Source: Chromohalobacter canadensis (GTDB lineage Bacteria > Pseudomonadota > Gammaproteobacteria > Pseudomonadales > Halomonadaceae). Taken from it: 64,000 nucleotides of DNA. The notes beneath the pieces were generated by a model. That model was not told where the DNA came from and did not search any database. It worked only from the letters and a program-made list of their open reading frames with translations. The translations under genes were made by a program, and so were the position numbers. Position 1 is the first letter of the stretch. Each line of letters opens with the position of its first letter. This document shows, piece after piece, positions 19,010 through 28,662 of the stretch. The stretch covers positions 3,224,001 through 3,288,000 of the forward strand of contig NZ_CP140151.1 of the NCBI RefSeq assembly GCF_034479555.1. The letters run 5' to 3'.

Positions 19010-20296
19010 ATGGCCCTTGAAACTTCCGAGTCCGAGATCGTCGACGTCGATGCTTACATGCATGCGATGGGCGAACGGGCGCGTGGTGCGTCACGTGTGT
19101 TGGCCCGCGCCACTACCGCGCAAAAGAACCGCGCGCTACTCGCCATGGCGAGTGCCCTGGACGAGGCGCGCGATGCATTGGACACCGCCAATCGCCGCGA
19201 TCTCGAGGCGGGGCGCGACAACGGCCTCGCCGAGTCGCTGCTGGATCGTCTGGCGCTGACGCCGGCGCGTATCGACACGATGATCGAAGGCTTGCGTCAA
19301 GTGGCTGCCTTGTCCGACCCGATCGGCGAGATTCGTGACATGCGCTATCTACCTTCGGGGCTTCAAGTGGGCAAGATGCGCGTTGCGCTGGGCGTGGTAG
19401 GCATCGTCTACGAATCGCGCCCCAACGTGACCGTGGACGCCGCCAGCCTGTGCTTGAAATCAGGCAATGCCACGATCCTGCGTGGCGGCTCCGAAGCGAT
19501 CCATTCCAACCGGGCCATTGCGGATTGTATCCGACAGGGGCTCAAGGCGGCAGAGCTCGACGAGGCCTGCGTGCAAGTCGTGGCGACGACCGATCGTGCA
19601 GCGGTCGGCGCATTGATCGCTATGCCGGAGTTCGTCGATGTCATCGTGCCGCGCGGCGGGAAGGGGTTGATCGAGCGCATTTCGAGAGACGCGCGCGTGC
19701 CAGTGATCAAGCATCTCGATGGCATCTGCCATGTGTATGTCGACCAGGCCGCCGATCCGGCCAAGGCGGTGGCCATTGCCGACAACGCCAAGACCCAGCG
19801 TTACTCGCCCTGCAATGCCATGGAAACGCTACTGGTACACGCCGAGGCGGCGCCTTTTGTACTTCCCGAGTTGGCCGATATCTATCGCCGCAAGGGGGTT
19901 GAGATGCGTGCGTGTGAACGGACACGGGCCTGGGTAGCGGACGCCATCGCCGTAACGGAAGAAGATTGGCATAGCGAATACCTTGCGCCGATCGTGGCCA
20001 TTCGCGTGGTCGATACGTTGGAAGATGCGATCACGCACATCAATACCTATGGCTCGCACCATACCGATGCCATCGTCACCGAGAATCTGACTGACGCACG
20101 GCGCTTTCTGACCGAGGTCGACTCCAGTTCGGTCATGGTCAATGCGTCGACGCGTTTCGCCGACGGCTTTGAATATGGGCTAGGGGCGGAAATCGGCATC
20201 TCCACCGATAAGCTGCATGCGCGCGGACCCGTCGGTCTGGAGGGTCTCACCAGCGAGAAGTACATCGTATATGGCGATGGCCATGTGCGCAGCTGA
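19010..20296 (+). CDS. proA: gamma-glutamyl phosphate reductase
   Basis: A 428-residue aldehyde-dehydrogenase-fold enzyme that reduces gamma-glutamyl phosphate to glutamate-5-semialdehyde in proline synthesis. The family features include [22 protein letters not shown] N-terminal sequence, [34 protein letters not shown], the active-site Cys in [16 protein letters not shown], and the C-terminal [27 protein letters not shown]. The ATG at 19010 agrees with the family N-terminus, though the AGGAG element lies somewhat far upstream (12 bases). nadD follows with a short overlap. Confidence 0.96.
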   Translation: MALETSESEIVDVDAYMHAMGERARGASRVLARATTAQKNRALLAMASALDEARDALDTANRRDLEAGRDNGLAESLLDRLALTPARIDTMIEGLRQVAALSDPIGEIRDMRYLPSGLQVGKMRVALGVVGIVYESRPNVTVDAASLCLKSGNATILRGGSEAIHSNRAIADCIRQGLKAAELDEACVQVVATTDRAAVGALIAMPEFVDVIVPRGGKGLIERISRDARVPVIKHLDGICHVYVDQAADPAKAVAIADNAKTQRYSPCNAMETLLVHAEAAPFVLPELADIYRRKGVEMRACERTRAWVADAIAVTEEDWHSEYLAPIVAIRVVDTLEDAITHINTYGSHHTDAIVTENLTDARRFLTEVDSSSVMVNASTRFADGFEYGLGAEIGISTDKLHARGPVGLEGLTSEKYIVYGDGHVRS

Positions 20297-20939
20297 GGCC
20301 CCACCGCGTGTCGCGATGCTGGGGGGTACCTTCGACCCCGTGCACGTGGGTCACCTGCGTAGCGCTATCGAGTTACGCGAAGCCCTGGTACTCGATCGCG
20401 TTCACATGGTCCCGGCACGGGTGCCGCCGCACCGCGCCACGCCTGGCGTCGATGCCGAACAGCGCGCGATCATGCTGGCGCTGGGCATCGCCGACACGCC
20501 GGGTCTCTACGTGGATGACCGTGAGATTCGCCGCGAGGGGCCATCCTATTCTACCGCGACTCTGGCGTCTCTGAGAGAAGAGCTGGGCACGCACGCGCGC
20601 CTGGTCATGGCGTTGGGATACGACGCCTATCTGCACTTGGCCGAATGGCACGAACCTCAACGGTTGTTCGAGTTGGCGCATGTCGTCGTCGTCGATCGCC
20701 CCGATCATCAACAGCCGCTTCCGACGGCGCTCGAAACGCTGATCGAAGGCCGTGAAGTGACGAGTGTCGAGGCATTGATGCAGTCGCCTGCAGGGGGGGT
20801 GCTGCATTTGAGTCTGCCCACGCGCATGGCGATTTCGGCTACAGCGATAAGGGAGCGATTGCAGCGCGGTGCAAGCGTGCGCTATTTGCTGCCCGATGCC
20901 GTGGAACGCTATCTCCTAGCGCATCGTCTTTATCGATGA
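20283..20939 (+). CDS. nadD: nicotinate-nucleotide adenylyltransferase
   Basis: A protein of about 218 residues that adenylates nicotinate mononucleotide in NAD synthesis. The nucleotidyltransferase signature [19 protein letters not shown] (GxFDPxHxGH) is close to the N-terminus, and the C-terminal motif [28 protein letters not shown] carries the SxTxxR signature. Start choice is uncertain: ATGs at 20271, 20277 and 20283 are in frame and all lie within the end of proA; no clear ribosome site distinguishes them. Order proA-nadD-rsfS-rlmH is conserved. Confidence 0.94.
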   Translation: MCAAEAPPRVAMLGGTFDPVHVGHLRSAIELREALVLDRVHMVPARVPPHRATPGVDAEQRAIMLALGIADTPGLYVDDREIRREGPSYSTATLASLREELGTHARLVMALGYDAYLHLAEWHEPQRLFELAHVVVVDRPDHQQPLPTALETLIEGREVTSVEALMQSPAGGVLHLSLPTRMAISATAIRERLQRGASVRYLLPDAVERYLLAHRLYR

Positions 20940-21032
20940 TGTCATCATCCATCAATGAAAGGGACCTGGCGAGTGGTGGTGCCACCTAAAGGCCTTTTTA
21001 ACCTTGCCCCTGGCGGTTTGGTGTCAGCGCGG

Positions 21033-21054
21033 TAGAATGCGGGCCTTGCCCGCA
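21033..21054 (+). promoter_or_regulatory. possible -10 element and start-site hairpin before rsfS
   Basis: TAGAAT at 21033-21038 resembles a sigma70 -10 box, though the -35 is poor (CTGGCG at 21010). It is followed at once by an inverted repeat with arms TGCGGGC and GCCCGCA (21038-21054), which would fall at the 5' end of the rsfS message. Confidence 0.35.
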
Positions 21055-21080
21055 GGGGTATGACATATGAACGAGGAGCT

Positions 21081-21452
21081 ATGCAGACTGAAGCACTCAA
21101 AACGCTGGTAATGGACACGCTCGAGGAACTCAAGGCACGTGATGTTGCCGAACTCGATGTCGCCTCGCTGACCAGCGTCACCGACACCATGATCGTCGCT
21201 AGCGGTACATCGAGTCGACACATCGGCGCCCTGGCCGAGAGCGTGGTGGAGAAAGTCAAGGAAGCGGGGTGCCGCCCCTTGGGTATCGAAGGGCACCAGG
21301 GGAGCGATTGGGTCCTGGTCGATTTGGGCGATCTCGTGGTCCACGTCATGCTGCCCGAGACTCGTCAGTTATACGATCTCGAGCGCTTGTGGTCGGATCT
21401 GCCCAGCGATGGGGTATCCGTTGAGGGGGCGCTTGGCGAGGTGCGTGGATGA
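21081..21452 (+). CDS. rsfS: ribosome silencing factor RsfS
   Basis: A 123-residue Iojap/YbeB-family protein that binds ribosomal protein uL14 and blocks subunit joining when nutrients are short. The conserved body [37 protein letters not shown] and the C-terminal [31 protein letters not shown] are unmistakable. GAGGAGC six bases before the ATG at 21081 selects this start over an ATG seven codons earlier. The stop overlaps the rlmH start (ATGA), the usual coupling. Confidence 0.96.
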   Translation: MQTEALKTLVMDTLEELKARDVAELDVASLTSVTDTMIVASGTSSRHIGALAESVVEKVKEAGCRPLGIEGHQGSDWVLVDLGDLVVHVMLPETRQLYDLERLWSDLPSDGVSVEGALGEVRG

Positions 21453-21916
21453 AGCTTCGCGTGCTCGCCGTGGGCACTCGCATGCCCGACTGGGTCACGC
21501 AGGGAGTCGATGAATATCTCAAGCGGCTGCCGCGTGATTTCAGCGTGGACATCGTCGAGATAGCGCCCGGCAAACGGGGCAAAAACGCCGATGTCGCCCG
21601 TGCGATTCAGAGTGAAGGCGATGCCATGCTGGCGAAGCTGCGCGATCAGGAGCGTGTCATCGCATTGGATGTCGAGGGTCGAAGTTGGAGTACCGAACGA
21701 TTGGCCGCCAACGCCGATCAATGGCGCCAGGACGGTCGCAACGTCGCGTGCCTGGTGGGCGGGCCGGACGGGCTCGACTCACGCCTTCTGGCGCGGGCCG
21801 AGCAACGTTGGTCGCTTTCGGCATTGACGTTGCCTCATCCGCTGGTGCGTATTCTGTTGGCCGAGCAGTTGTATCGTGCCTGGACCGTGTTGGCTGGTCA
21901 TCCCTATCACCGATGA
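21449..21916 (+). CDS. rlmH: 23S rRNA (pseudouridine1915-N3)-methyltransferase
   Basis: A 155-residue SPOUT methyltransferase that modifies pseudouridine 1915 in helix 69 of 23S rRNA on assembled ribosomes. Features: N-terminal [47 protein letters not shown], the SAM-binding knot [16 protein letters not shown] and the C-terminal [20 protein letters not shown], which is nearly invariant in the family. Overlaps rsfS by ATGA. Confidence 0.97.
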   Translation: MKLRVLAVGTRMPDWVTQGVDEYLKRLPRDFSVDIVEIAPGKRGKNADVARAIQSEGDAMLAKLRDQERVIALDVEGRSWSTERLAANADQWRQDGRNVACLVGGPDGLDSRLLARAEQRWSLSALTLPHPLVRILLAEQLYRAWTVLAGHPYHR

Positions 21917-21979
21917 GCGAGGGGGCTCGACACCTGCTCAGCGGCTACCTTCCACCTTCCCGCCTGTTAACGGGGACCC

Positions 21980-23881
21980 ATGCGTAAACGACGCGACCCA
22001 ATCAAGGATACCGCTCGAGAAGTCCGTGTATTCCGGGCTCGCTCGCTACTGGCGGCGTTACTCGTATTATTGATGGCCGGGGGGCTGGGCGCTCGTCTTT
22101 TCTATCTTCAGGTCGTTGAGCATGATGTCTTCACCACGCGTTCTGAGAAGAACCGTGTGCGCGTCGAACCGTTGCCGCCGACGCGTGGGCTCATCTACGA
22201 CCGACAAGGGGAATTGGTCGCTGAAAACCGCCCAACCTATAACCTGACCATCGTACGCGAGCGGGTCCAGGATATTGATGCCACTCTCGACCGATTGGTC
22301 GATATCCTGGGGCTGGACGAAACGCAGGTCGAGGCGTTTCGTAAGCGGTCGCGTCAACGTCAAAGACCCTATCAACCGGCATTGTTGATGAGCGACCTCA
22401 GCGAACGGCAAATCGCGCGCTTAGCCGTCAATCGTTACCGGCTTCCAGGGGTCGAGGTCGAAGCACAGTGGCTGCGTCACTATCCCTCCCCCAAGATCAT
22501 GGCGCATGTGCTGGGCTATGTCGGGCGAATCAACGAGCAAGAATTGGCCTCGCTTGATAGCGGCAACTATGCGGGCACGCATTATATCGGCAAGACCGGC
22601 ATCGAGAAGCAGTATGAAGAAGCGCTGCACGGGAAGGCGGGTCTGCGTAAGGTGGAAACCAACGCCCGAGGTCGTGTGCTACGCGAGCTCGAGCGTACAC
22701 CACCAGAACCGGGCAAGGACTTGACGCTGACCATCGATACGCGGCTTCAGCAGATGGCTTACGATTTGCTGGATGGTCGGCGCGGCTCCATCGTCGCGAT
22801 CCAACCCCAGACCGGTGATATTCTAGCGATGGTTTCTGCGCCGGGCTTTGATTCCAATAAGTTCGTGACCGGTATTTCATATGAGGATTACCGTGCGCTG
22901 CGACAAAACCCCGATTTACCCTTGTTCAATCGTGCCGTGCGCGGCCAGTATCCGATCGGCTCCACCATCAAGCCATTCGAAGCTTTGGCGGCGCTCCAGA
23001 ACGAGGTTGTAACGCCCCAGGAAGTTATCTATGACCCCGGGTATTACAAACTGCCTAATGGGACGCGCCGTTACCGCAATTGGTTGCGTTGGGGGCATGG
23101 TCGTGTCGATCTGGAGCGCGCGCTTGCCGTTTCCAACAATACCTATTTTTACACCATGGCACATCGCTTGGGCATCGATGCCTTATCCAGCTTCATGTAC
23201 AAGTTCGGGTTTGGGGAAGTCACCTCATTGGATGTGCAAGGAGCCTCATCGGGGACCGTGCCTTCGCGTGAGTGGAAACGCGAGAAATACGGCCAAGTGT
23301 GGTATCCCGGTGAAACGCTCTCGGCGGGTATCGGGCAAGGCTATTGGATGGTGACGCCGTTGCAGCTCGCAACGGCGGAGGCAACGCTGGCCAACCGTGG
23401 GGATTGGGTGCGTCCACATTTGGCCAAGCGCGTCGGTGAGACCTCGGTCGAACCGCCTTTCAAGAATACCAAGCCTGACGTGAAGCTCGATAAGGATGTC
23501 TGGTGGGATGACGTGTTCAACGGCATGCAGAAAGTCGTCAGTGGCAGAGAGGGCACTGCACGCCATATCGGTAAGGGGCTGAAGTATGACATGGCGGGCA
23601 AGTCGGGTACGGCACAGGTGTTCTCCTTGGGGCAAAATCAAAAATACGATGCCGATGAGCTCAAGGAGCGCTTGCGTGATCACGCCTTGTTCACGGCGTT
23701 CGCTCCAGTGGACGATCCGCAGATAGCCATCGCCGTGATCGTCGAAAACGCTGGGGGAGGTAGTTCGCATGCTGCGGGCCTGGCGCGCGCCCTGGCAGAC
23801 GAATGGCTCCTGCCCGATGACGAGAACACCCACCAAGCCGAAGAACTCATCGAGGAGGACGTCGAAGTTGAAGGGACTTGA
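21980..23881 (+). CDS. mrdA: penicillin-binding protein 2 (elongasome transpeptidase)
   Basis: A 633-residue class B PBP that cross-links peptidoglycan during lateral growth with RodA. One N-terminal membrane segment lies at about residues 22-42, followed by the pedestal domain (VEPLPPTRGLIYDRQGELVAEN) and the transpeptidase domain with the catalytic Ser328 in GSTIKP, the SNN triad near residue 385 and KSGTAQ near residue 540. The C-terminus is acidic. The next gene, rodA, begins inside its last codons. Confidence 0.97.
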   Translation: MRKRRDPIKDTAREVRVFRARSLLAALLVLLMAGGLGARLFYLQVVEHDVFTTRSEKNRVRVEPLPPTRGLIYDRQGELVAENRPTYNLTIVRERVQDIDATLDRLVDILGLDETQVEAFRKRSRQRQRPYQPALLMSDLSERQIARLAVNRYRLPGVEVEAQWLRHYPSPKIMAHVLGYVGRINEQELASLDSGNYAGTHYIGKTGIEKQYEEALHGKAGLRKVETNARGRVLRELERTPPEPGKDLTLTIDTRLQQMAYDLLDGRRGSIVAIQPQTGDILAMVSAPGFDSNKFVTGISYEDYRALRQNPDLPLFNRAVRGQYPIGSTIKPFEALAALQNEVVTPQEVIYDPGYYKLPNGTRRYRNWLRWGHGRVDLERALAVSNNTYFYTMAHRLGIDALSSFMYKFGFGEVTSLDVQGASSGTVPSREWKREKYGQVWYPGETLSAGIGQGYWMVTPLQLATAEATLANRGDWVRPHLAKRVGETSVEPPFKNTKPDVKLDKDVWWDDVFNGMQKVVSGREGTARHIGKGLKYDMAGKSGTAQVFSLGQNQKYDADELKERLRDHALFTAFAPVDDPQIAIAVIVENAGGGSSHAAGLARALADEWLLPDDENTHQAEELIEEDVEVEGT

Positions 23882-25013
23882 ATGGCGTCGCTTCAGTCGA
23901 GCACCGGCAGATGGCATGGGGCGCAAGCGTTCCCTTTGGTCACGCCTGCATCTCGACCCTTGGCTGCTTTTGCTGCTGCTGAGCCTAATGGGAGCGGGGT
24001 TGGTCGTATTGTACAGTGCCAGTGGCATGAGTCTCGCCGTCACGCTGGGGCAGGCGTCGCGTTTCGGTGTGGCCTTGCTGGCCATGTTCGTGATCGCTCA
24101 GTTTGCTCCAGACACCTTGTATCGCTGGACGCCCCTGGCTTACTGCCTAGGTGTGGCGATGCTGCTCGCCGTTGAGATCATGGGCGATATCGGCATGGGG
24201 GCGCAGCGCTGGCTCGAAATTCCCGGGTTGCTTCGCTTTCAGCCTTCCGAGCTAATGAAGTTGGCGGTGCCCATGATGGTCGCGGCGTACCTCTACAAGA
24301 GGCCGTTACCGCCGAGCATGCGCGATCTGCTGGTCTGTGCCTTGATCATCGGTGTGCCGGTGATGATGATCATGCGTCAGCCCGATCTGGGTACGTCATT
24401 GTTGGTGGCCTGCGCGGCGGTGTTCGTCATCCTTCTTGCGGGCCTGTCATGGCGGGTAATCGGCTTACTGGCGGTGCTGCTTGCATCTGCCTTGCCATTG
24501 CTCTGGTTCAACATGCACGAATATCAACGCCAACGCGTATTGACTTTTCTCAATCCTGAAAGCGATCCGCTGGGGGCCGGTTGGAATATCATCCAGTCGA
24601 AAACGGCCATTGGCAGTGGCGGCGTCTTCGGTAAGGGATGGGGCTTGGGGACTCAATCTCAGTTGGAATTTCTTCCCGAGCGCCATACCGATTTCATCGG
24701 CGCCGTACTGGGGGAGGAATGGGGGTTGGTCGGGATGCTGGTCTTCCTGGCCCTCTACGTGCTCATCGTGGGGCGCGGGTTGTTTCTCGCCAATACCGCC
24801 CAGGACACCTACGGGCGTCTGGTCGGGGGCAGCATCGTGCTGACATTTTTCATCTATGTGTTCGTCAATATCGGCATGGTCAGCGGCATTTTGCCCGTCG
24901 TCGGTGTGCCGCTTCCACTGGTCAGTTTTGGCGGCACGTCCAGCGTGACCTTGCTGGTCGGTTTCGGTATCCTCATGTCCGTTCATACCCACCGACGGTT
25001 GTTGCCGCGCTAG
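23868..25013 (+). CDS. rodA: rod-shape peptidoglycan glycosyltransferase RodA
   Basis: A SEDS-family integral membrane glycosyltransferase that polymerises lipid II with PBP2. About ten hydrophobic segments are seen, with the family signatures LDPWLLLLLLSLMGAGLVVLYSASG, RWLEIPGLLRFQPSELMKLAVP, RQPDLGTSLLV, FLPERHTDFIGAVLGEEWGLVG and the C-terminal GILPVVGVPLPLVSFGGTSSV. The TTG at 23868 has a strong GAGGAGG nine bases upstream and gives 381 residues; the first in-frame ATG (23916) would give 365. The TTG start overlaps mrdA by 14 bases, consistent with coupled synthesis. Confidence 0.93.
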   Translation: MKGLEWRRFSRAPADGMGRKRSLWSRLHLDPWLLLLLLSLMGAGLVVLYSASGMSLAVTLGQASRFGVALLAMFVIAQFAPDTLYRWTPLAYCLGVAMLLAVEIMGDIGMGAQRWLEIPGLLRFQPSELMKLAVPMMVAAYLYKRPLPPSMRDLLVCALIIGVPVMMIMRQPDLGTSLLVACAAVFVILLAGLSWRVIGLLAVLLASALPLLWFNMHEYQRQRVLTFLNPESDPLGAGWNIIQSKTAIGSGGVFGKGWGLGTQSQLEFLPERHTDFIGAVLGEEWGLVGMLVFLALYVLIVGRGLFLANTAQDTYGRLVGGSIVLTFFIYVFVNIGMVSGILPVVGVPLPLVSFGGTSSVTLLVGFGILMSVHTHRRLLPR

Positions 25014-25071
25014 GTAGGGCGAGACGCGGAAAGGAAGCGACGACAGCCCAGGGTCAAGGAGTAAGAGCCTG

Positions 25072-26100
25072 ATGAAATGGAATAGTGCACGGTCCCATTG
25101 GCGAGGGCTCTCCCCGGTAGCGTTGTTGCTGTGCGGGATGGTCCTGTTTCCGTCGGCGCATGCAGCCGAGGAATTCGATCCGGCCTCGCACGCTGATATC
25201 CGCGCGTGGGTCGATGACGTATCGGGAGGTGGCATTTCTCGCGATGACGTGACTCAGGCATTGCGGCACGCCCGGTTTCGCCAGGAAGTGCTGGACGCCA
25301 TGCAAGGGGCAGCCGAGCGTCGCTTGAGTTGGCACGAATATCGCGACATTTTCGTGCAGCCCAAGCGTATTCAAGAAGGCGTGGCGTTCATTCGTGAGCA
25401 TCGTGATGCCTTCGCGCGTGCCGAACGCGAATACGGCGTGCCGCCTGCCTACATTGCCGCGATCATCGGTGTCGAGACGCGCTATGGCCAGTATAAGGGA
25501 AAGCATCGCGTACTCGACTCGCTCGCGACGCTGGCTTTTCATCACCCTTCACGCGGCGAGTTCTTTCGTGGCGAATTGGCGGCGTTCCTCGAGATCACCT
25601 TGGATCAGGGGATTTCGCCGGAGGCCCCTAAAGGCTCTTATGCCGGTGCCATGGGTTACCCGCAGTTCATTCCGACCAGTTATCGCGCTTATGCCATCGA
25701 TTTCGATGACGATGGACGGCGGGATCTATGGGACGATCCCGTGGATGCGATCGGTAGCGTGGGCAATTACTTCGCCGAGCATGGATGGCGCCGGGGCGCG
25801 CCTGTGGTGACGCCTGCCGATGGTCCCGCTACGCCGCCACAATCGGTTGACTTCAACCGTACGCGTGAGCCTTACGCAAAAGTATCGCGGTTGGCCGATG
25901 CCGGCGTGTATCCACGTGGTGAGCTCGAGATATCAAATGTCATTCCCTTATCCTTGGCACTCGAGTCGGGCGAGTACCGTTACGCGCTGGGACACGACAA
26001 CTTTTATGTCATCACGCGTTATAACCACAGCTATCTGTATGCGATGGCCGTCACCGAGCTTGCGTCGCGTATTCAGGCATCTCTAGACGAGGTGGATTGA
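25072..26100 (+). CDS. mltB: lytic murein transglycosylase B
   Basis: A 342-residue SLT-type lytic transglycosylase of the MltB family, which cleaves the glycan between MurNAc and GlcNAc with formation of the 1,6-anhydro product. The first 32 residues form a signal peptide ending ...FPSAHA; there is no lipobox cysteine, so unlike E. coli MltB the protein may be soluble in the periplasm. The catalytic Glu sits in AAIIGVETRYGQYKGKHRVLDSLATLAF, and AMGYPQFIPTSYRAYAIDFDDDGRRDLWDDPVDAIGSVGNYF is a family hallmark. It overlaps rlpA by one base. Confidence 0.94.
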   Translation: MKWNSARSHWRGLSPVALLLCGMVLFPSAHAAEEFDPASHADIRAWVDDVSGGGISRDDVTQALRHARFRQEVLDAMQGAAERRLSWHEYRDIFVQPKRIQEGVAFIREHRDAFARAEREYGVPPAYIAAIIGVETRYGQYKGKHRVLDSLATLAFHHPSRGEFFRGELAAFLEITLDQGISPEAPKGSYAGAMGYPQFIPTSYRAYAIDFDDDGRRDLWDDPVDAIGSVGNYFAEHGWRRGAPVVTPADGPATPPQSVDFNRTREPYAKVSRLADAGVYPRGELEISNVIPLSLALESGEYRYALGHDNFYVITRYNHSYLYAMAVTELASRIQASLDEVD

Positions 26101-27014
26101 TGCGAGTCGGTGGGGTGTTGGCGTGTGCCTTGATATTGTTGATAGCAGGTTGTGCGAGTGACCGTAGTGGCCGCTATGCGCAGCAAAATGACGCGTATCC
26201 GGACGCGCCACCGGATGTGTCTCAGGTGCCGGATGCGGTTCCCAAGGTCGAGCCGCTGGCCGAGAGCGGTAATCGCGCCACTTATGAGGTGTGGGGTGAA
26301 ACCTATCATGTCTTGTCCGACGCCAGTGACTATGAGGCGGAAGGCAAGGCTTCTTGGTATGGCACCAAGTTCCAGGGGTATGACACCGCCAGTGGCGAGC
26401 CCTACGATATGTACAAGATGTCGGCGGCCCACCGAACACTGCCGCTGCCGACCTATGCGCGCGTGACCAATCTCGACAACGGGCGTGACGTTATCGTGCG
26501 GATCAATGACCGAGGCCCGTTTCATGGCGATCGATTGATCGACCTCTCCTATGCGGCGGCGGCGCGCCTCAAGATTCTCGATGCCGGTACGGGGCATGTG
26601 CGCGTTGAAGCTATTGACCCTAGGCAGTGGGCCGAGCAGCATAAGCGCACTAAGTCCTCACCTGGCAAAAGGGATATGGCTAGGGCGGCTGCAGGCATAC
26701 CGGTTCAAGGCACAGTACAAAAAGCAGAGAATAAAGCCCCGGTTGCTGAAGCGCCTGGACAAGGTCGTGTCACCAAGCGTCAGGGGAGCATGCAGTATGT
26801 CCAGGTCGCAGCACTGAGTTCTGCGGCTCGGGCCAAGGCGCTGGAAAAGCGCTTGCAAGCACAAGTATCGCGTCCCGTACGCATACGCAGGAAGGCGTCA
26901 TTGTATCGCGTCCAGGTAGGCCCTGTGCGTGATACTTCGCAACTCGATTCCATCAAAGCGGAATTGCAGGCGGCGGGATTTGACCAGCCGTTTGTGGTTT
27001 CCGCTACCGAGTAA
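26100..27014 (+). CDS. rlpA: septal ring lytic transglycosylase-like lipoprotein RlpA
   Basis: A 304-residue outer-membrane lipoprotein with lipobox IAGC at about residues 15-18. The double-psi beta barrel follows (GKASWYGTKFQGYDTASGEPYDMYKMSAAHRTLPLPTYARVTNLDNGRDVIVRINDRGPF), containing the conserved catalytic-type His and Asp of RlpA glycan-strand hydrolases that act on denuded glycans. A C-terminal SPOR domain (about 225-304, YVQVAALSSAARAKALEKRL) would target it to the septum. The start codon overlaps the mltB stop (TGATG). Neighbours mrdA-rodA-mltB-rlpA-dacA are all peptidoglycan genes. Confidence 0.95.
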   Translation: MRVGGVLACALILLIAGCASDRSGRYAQQNDAYPDAPPDVSQVPDAVPKVEPLAESGNRATYEVWGETYHVLSDASDYEAEGKASWYGTKFQGYDTASGEPYDMYKMSAAHRTLPLPTYARVTNLDNGRDVIVRINDRGPFHGDRLIDLSYAAAARLKILDAGTGHVRVEAIDPRQWAEQHKRTKSSPGKRDMARAAAGIPVQGTVQKAENKAPVAEAPGQGRVTKRQGSMQYVQVAALSSAARAKALEKRLQAQVSRPVRIRRKASLYRVQVGPVRDTSQLDSIKAELQAAGFDQPFVVSATE

Positions 27015-27038
27015 CCCCGCTTAGCGAGAAATGTTGTC

Positions 27039-28241
27039 ATGAGAGTGTTCGCTCAATCGTCACTGTTACGCGTTGTTCTACTGGTCACGCTATGTATCGG
27101 CGTCCTCGCGCCAACGGCACATGCCCAGAATCCACCGGAACCGTCGCCGGTACCATCTTCCATGGTACCGTCCGCGCCGGAGCTGGCGGCGTCGGCATGG
27201 GTATTGATGGACGCCGATAGCGGCAAGATCCTGGTCGAGCACAATGCCGACAAGGAACTGCCGCCGGCCAGTCTCACCAAGATGATGACGGCCTATATCG
27301 TCGAGCGCGAAATCGATGCCGGCAACATCAGTGGCGACGACGAGGCCACGATCAGCGAAAACGCCTGGCGGACCGGCGGCTCGCGGATGTTTCTCAATCC
27401 GGGCAGCAAGGTGAGCATCGACAATCTGCTCCGGGGCGTGGTGATCCAGTCGGGTAACGATGCCAGCGTGGCGCTGGCCGAGCATATCGCGGGCAGCGAG
27501 GACGCCTTTGCCGATCTCATGAATCAGCAGGCGGCGCGGATGAAGCTCGAGCACACGCATTTCATGAACCCCACCGGGCTGCCCCACGAGGAACACTACT
27601 CCTCGGCGCACGATCTGGCGGTCATCGCTCAGCACATCATCAAGGACTACCCCGACCATTACGAGGTCTATTCCGAAAAGTACTTCACCTGGAACGACAT
27701 TCGCCAGCCGAACCGCAACCGCCTGCTATGGCGCGACCCGAACGTCGATGGCTTGAAGACGGGGCACACCGAGGCCGCCGGCTATTGCCTGGTCGCGTCC
27801 GCCAAGAAGGACGGTACGCGTTTGATTGCGGTGGTCATGGGCACCGACTCCGACGAGGCGCGGGCTCAAGAAACCCAGAAGCTGCTCAGTTATGGTTTTC
27901 GTTTCTTCGAGACTCAGAAACTCTATAAAAGTGGCGCAGTGCTCAACAAGCCGCGTGTCTGGGGCGGCGAACAGGATACGCTGCGCTTGGGGGTGGCCAA
28001 TGATGTCTTTATAACGGTGCCGCGTGGTCGTATCGATGAACTGAATGCTCAGTTGGATATCCGTAAAACCATCAATGCGCCGGTCGAGCAAGGAGAGCGG
28101 CTCGGCACATTGAAGATCAAGCTCGATGGAAAAGTACTCGATGAACGGCCCCTGGTAGCATTGGAACCAGTACCTGAAGGTGGTTTTTTCAAGCGGCTAT
28201 GGGATAGCGTGCTGCAATTCGTGTATGGATTCTTCGACTGA
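27039..28241 (+). CDS. dacA: D-alanyl-D-alanine carboxypeptidase (PBP5/6 family)
   Basis: A 400-residue low-molecular-weight PBP that trims the terminal D-Ala of peptidoglycan stems. It carries a signal peptide cleaved near residue 29 (PTAHA), and the three active-site motifs SLTK (Ser78-Lys81), SGN (138-140) and KTG (240-242). The PBP5 C-terminal beta domain follows, and the last 20 residues (GGFFKRLWDSVLQFVYGFFD) form an amphipathic helix that anchors the protein to the outer face of the inner membrane. Last of the cell-wall genes before a strong stem-loop. Confidence 0.97.
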   Translation: MRVFAQSSLLRVVLLVTLCIGVLAPTAHAQNPPEPSPVPSSMVPSAPELAASAWVLMDADSGKILVEHNADKELPPASLTKMMTAYIVEREIDAGNISGDDEATISENAWRTGGSRMFLNPGSKVSIDNLLRGVVIQSGNDASVALAEHIAGSEDAFADLMNQQAARMKLEHTHFMNPTGLPHEEHYSSAHDLAVIAQHIIKDYPDHYEVYSEKYFTWNDIRQPNRNRLLWRDPNVDGLKTGHTEAAGYCLVASAKKDGTRLIAVVMGTDSDEARAQETQKLLSYGFRFFETQKLYKSGAVLNKPRVWGGEQDTLRLGVANDVFITVPRGRIDELNAQLDIRKTINAPVEQGERLGTLKIKLDGKVLDERPLVALEPVPEGGFFKRLWDSVLQFVYGFFD

Positions 28242-28258
28242 CCAGGGATGGGTTCTCG

Positions 28259-28293
28259 CCAAGGGTGAAGCGGTTCGGCGGCTTCACCCTTGG
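28259..28293 (+). terminator. stem-loop after dacA
   Basis: A perfect 13-bp stem (CCAAGGGTGAAGC / GCTTCACCCTTGG) with a 9-base loop begins 18 bases after the dacA stop. It lacks a T run, so termination may be partial or factor-assisted. Confidence 0.6.
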
Positions 28294-28318
28294 TCGTAAA
28301 GTCAAGGTTGAGTAGAAT
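28290..28318 (+). promoter_or_regulatory. possible sigma70 promoter for ybeD-lipB
   Basis: TAGAAT at 28313-28318 stands 17 bases after TTGGTC at 28290-28295. The -35 overlaps the right end of the dacA stem-loop and is only a partial match; the position 40 bases before ybeD fits. Confidence 0.35.
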
Positions 28319-28359
28319 ACTTGGAAATATCATGCCGTGCCCATGTGAGGCCGTTCTCC

Positions 28360-28656
28360 ATGCAACAGACTTCACCAACCGAGCAGGGTGCGTCGCAACA
28401 AGCGCCCAAGATTGAATTTCCCTGCCAGTATCCTATCAAGATCGTCGGTGACGCGGCCCCGGACTTCAAGGTCACCGTGGTCGATATCGTCGAGCAGCAT
28501 TCGCCTGGCTTCGACCGTCGCAGCGTGCGCATGGTCGATAGCCGCAATGGTCGCTTTCAATCCGTGCGCGTGGTGATTCGCGCCACCGGGCAAGATCAGC
28601 TCAATGCACTGTTCCATTCGCTGAAAGCGACGGGGCGTGTGCACATGGTGCTATAG
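28360..28656 (+). CDS. ybeD: YbeD/DUF493 family protein
   Basis: A 98-residue protein of the YbeD (DUF493) family, an ACT-like small fold always found between dacA and lipB in enterobacteria and relatives. Core features: KIEFPCQYPIKIVGDA near the N-terminus and RNGRFQSVRVVIRATGQDQLNALFHSLKATGRVHMVL at the C-terminus. A regulatory link to lipoate synthesis is suspected from context only. The start at 28360 leaves out a 13-residue in-frame extension. Confidence 0.92.
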   Translation: MQQTSPTEQGASQQAPKIEFPCQYPIKIVGDAAPDFKVTVVDIVEQHSPGFDRRSVRMVDSRNGRFQSVRVVIRATGQDQLNALFHSLKATGRVHMVL

Positions 28657-28662
28657 GTGGCG

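Noticed and set aside
20941..20999. Terminator after nadD (GGTG/CACC hairpin and a later T run)
   Set aside because: The stem is four to five pairs with a small loop and the T run is separated from it by several bases.
23006..23013. GTTGTAAC, the core of enterobacterial Ter sites, inside mrdA
   Set aside because: An eight-base match is expected about twice by chance in 64 kb on both strands; flanking Ter bases do not match.
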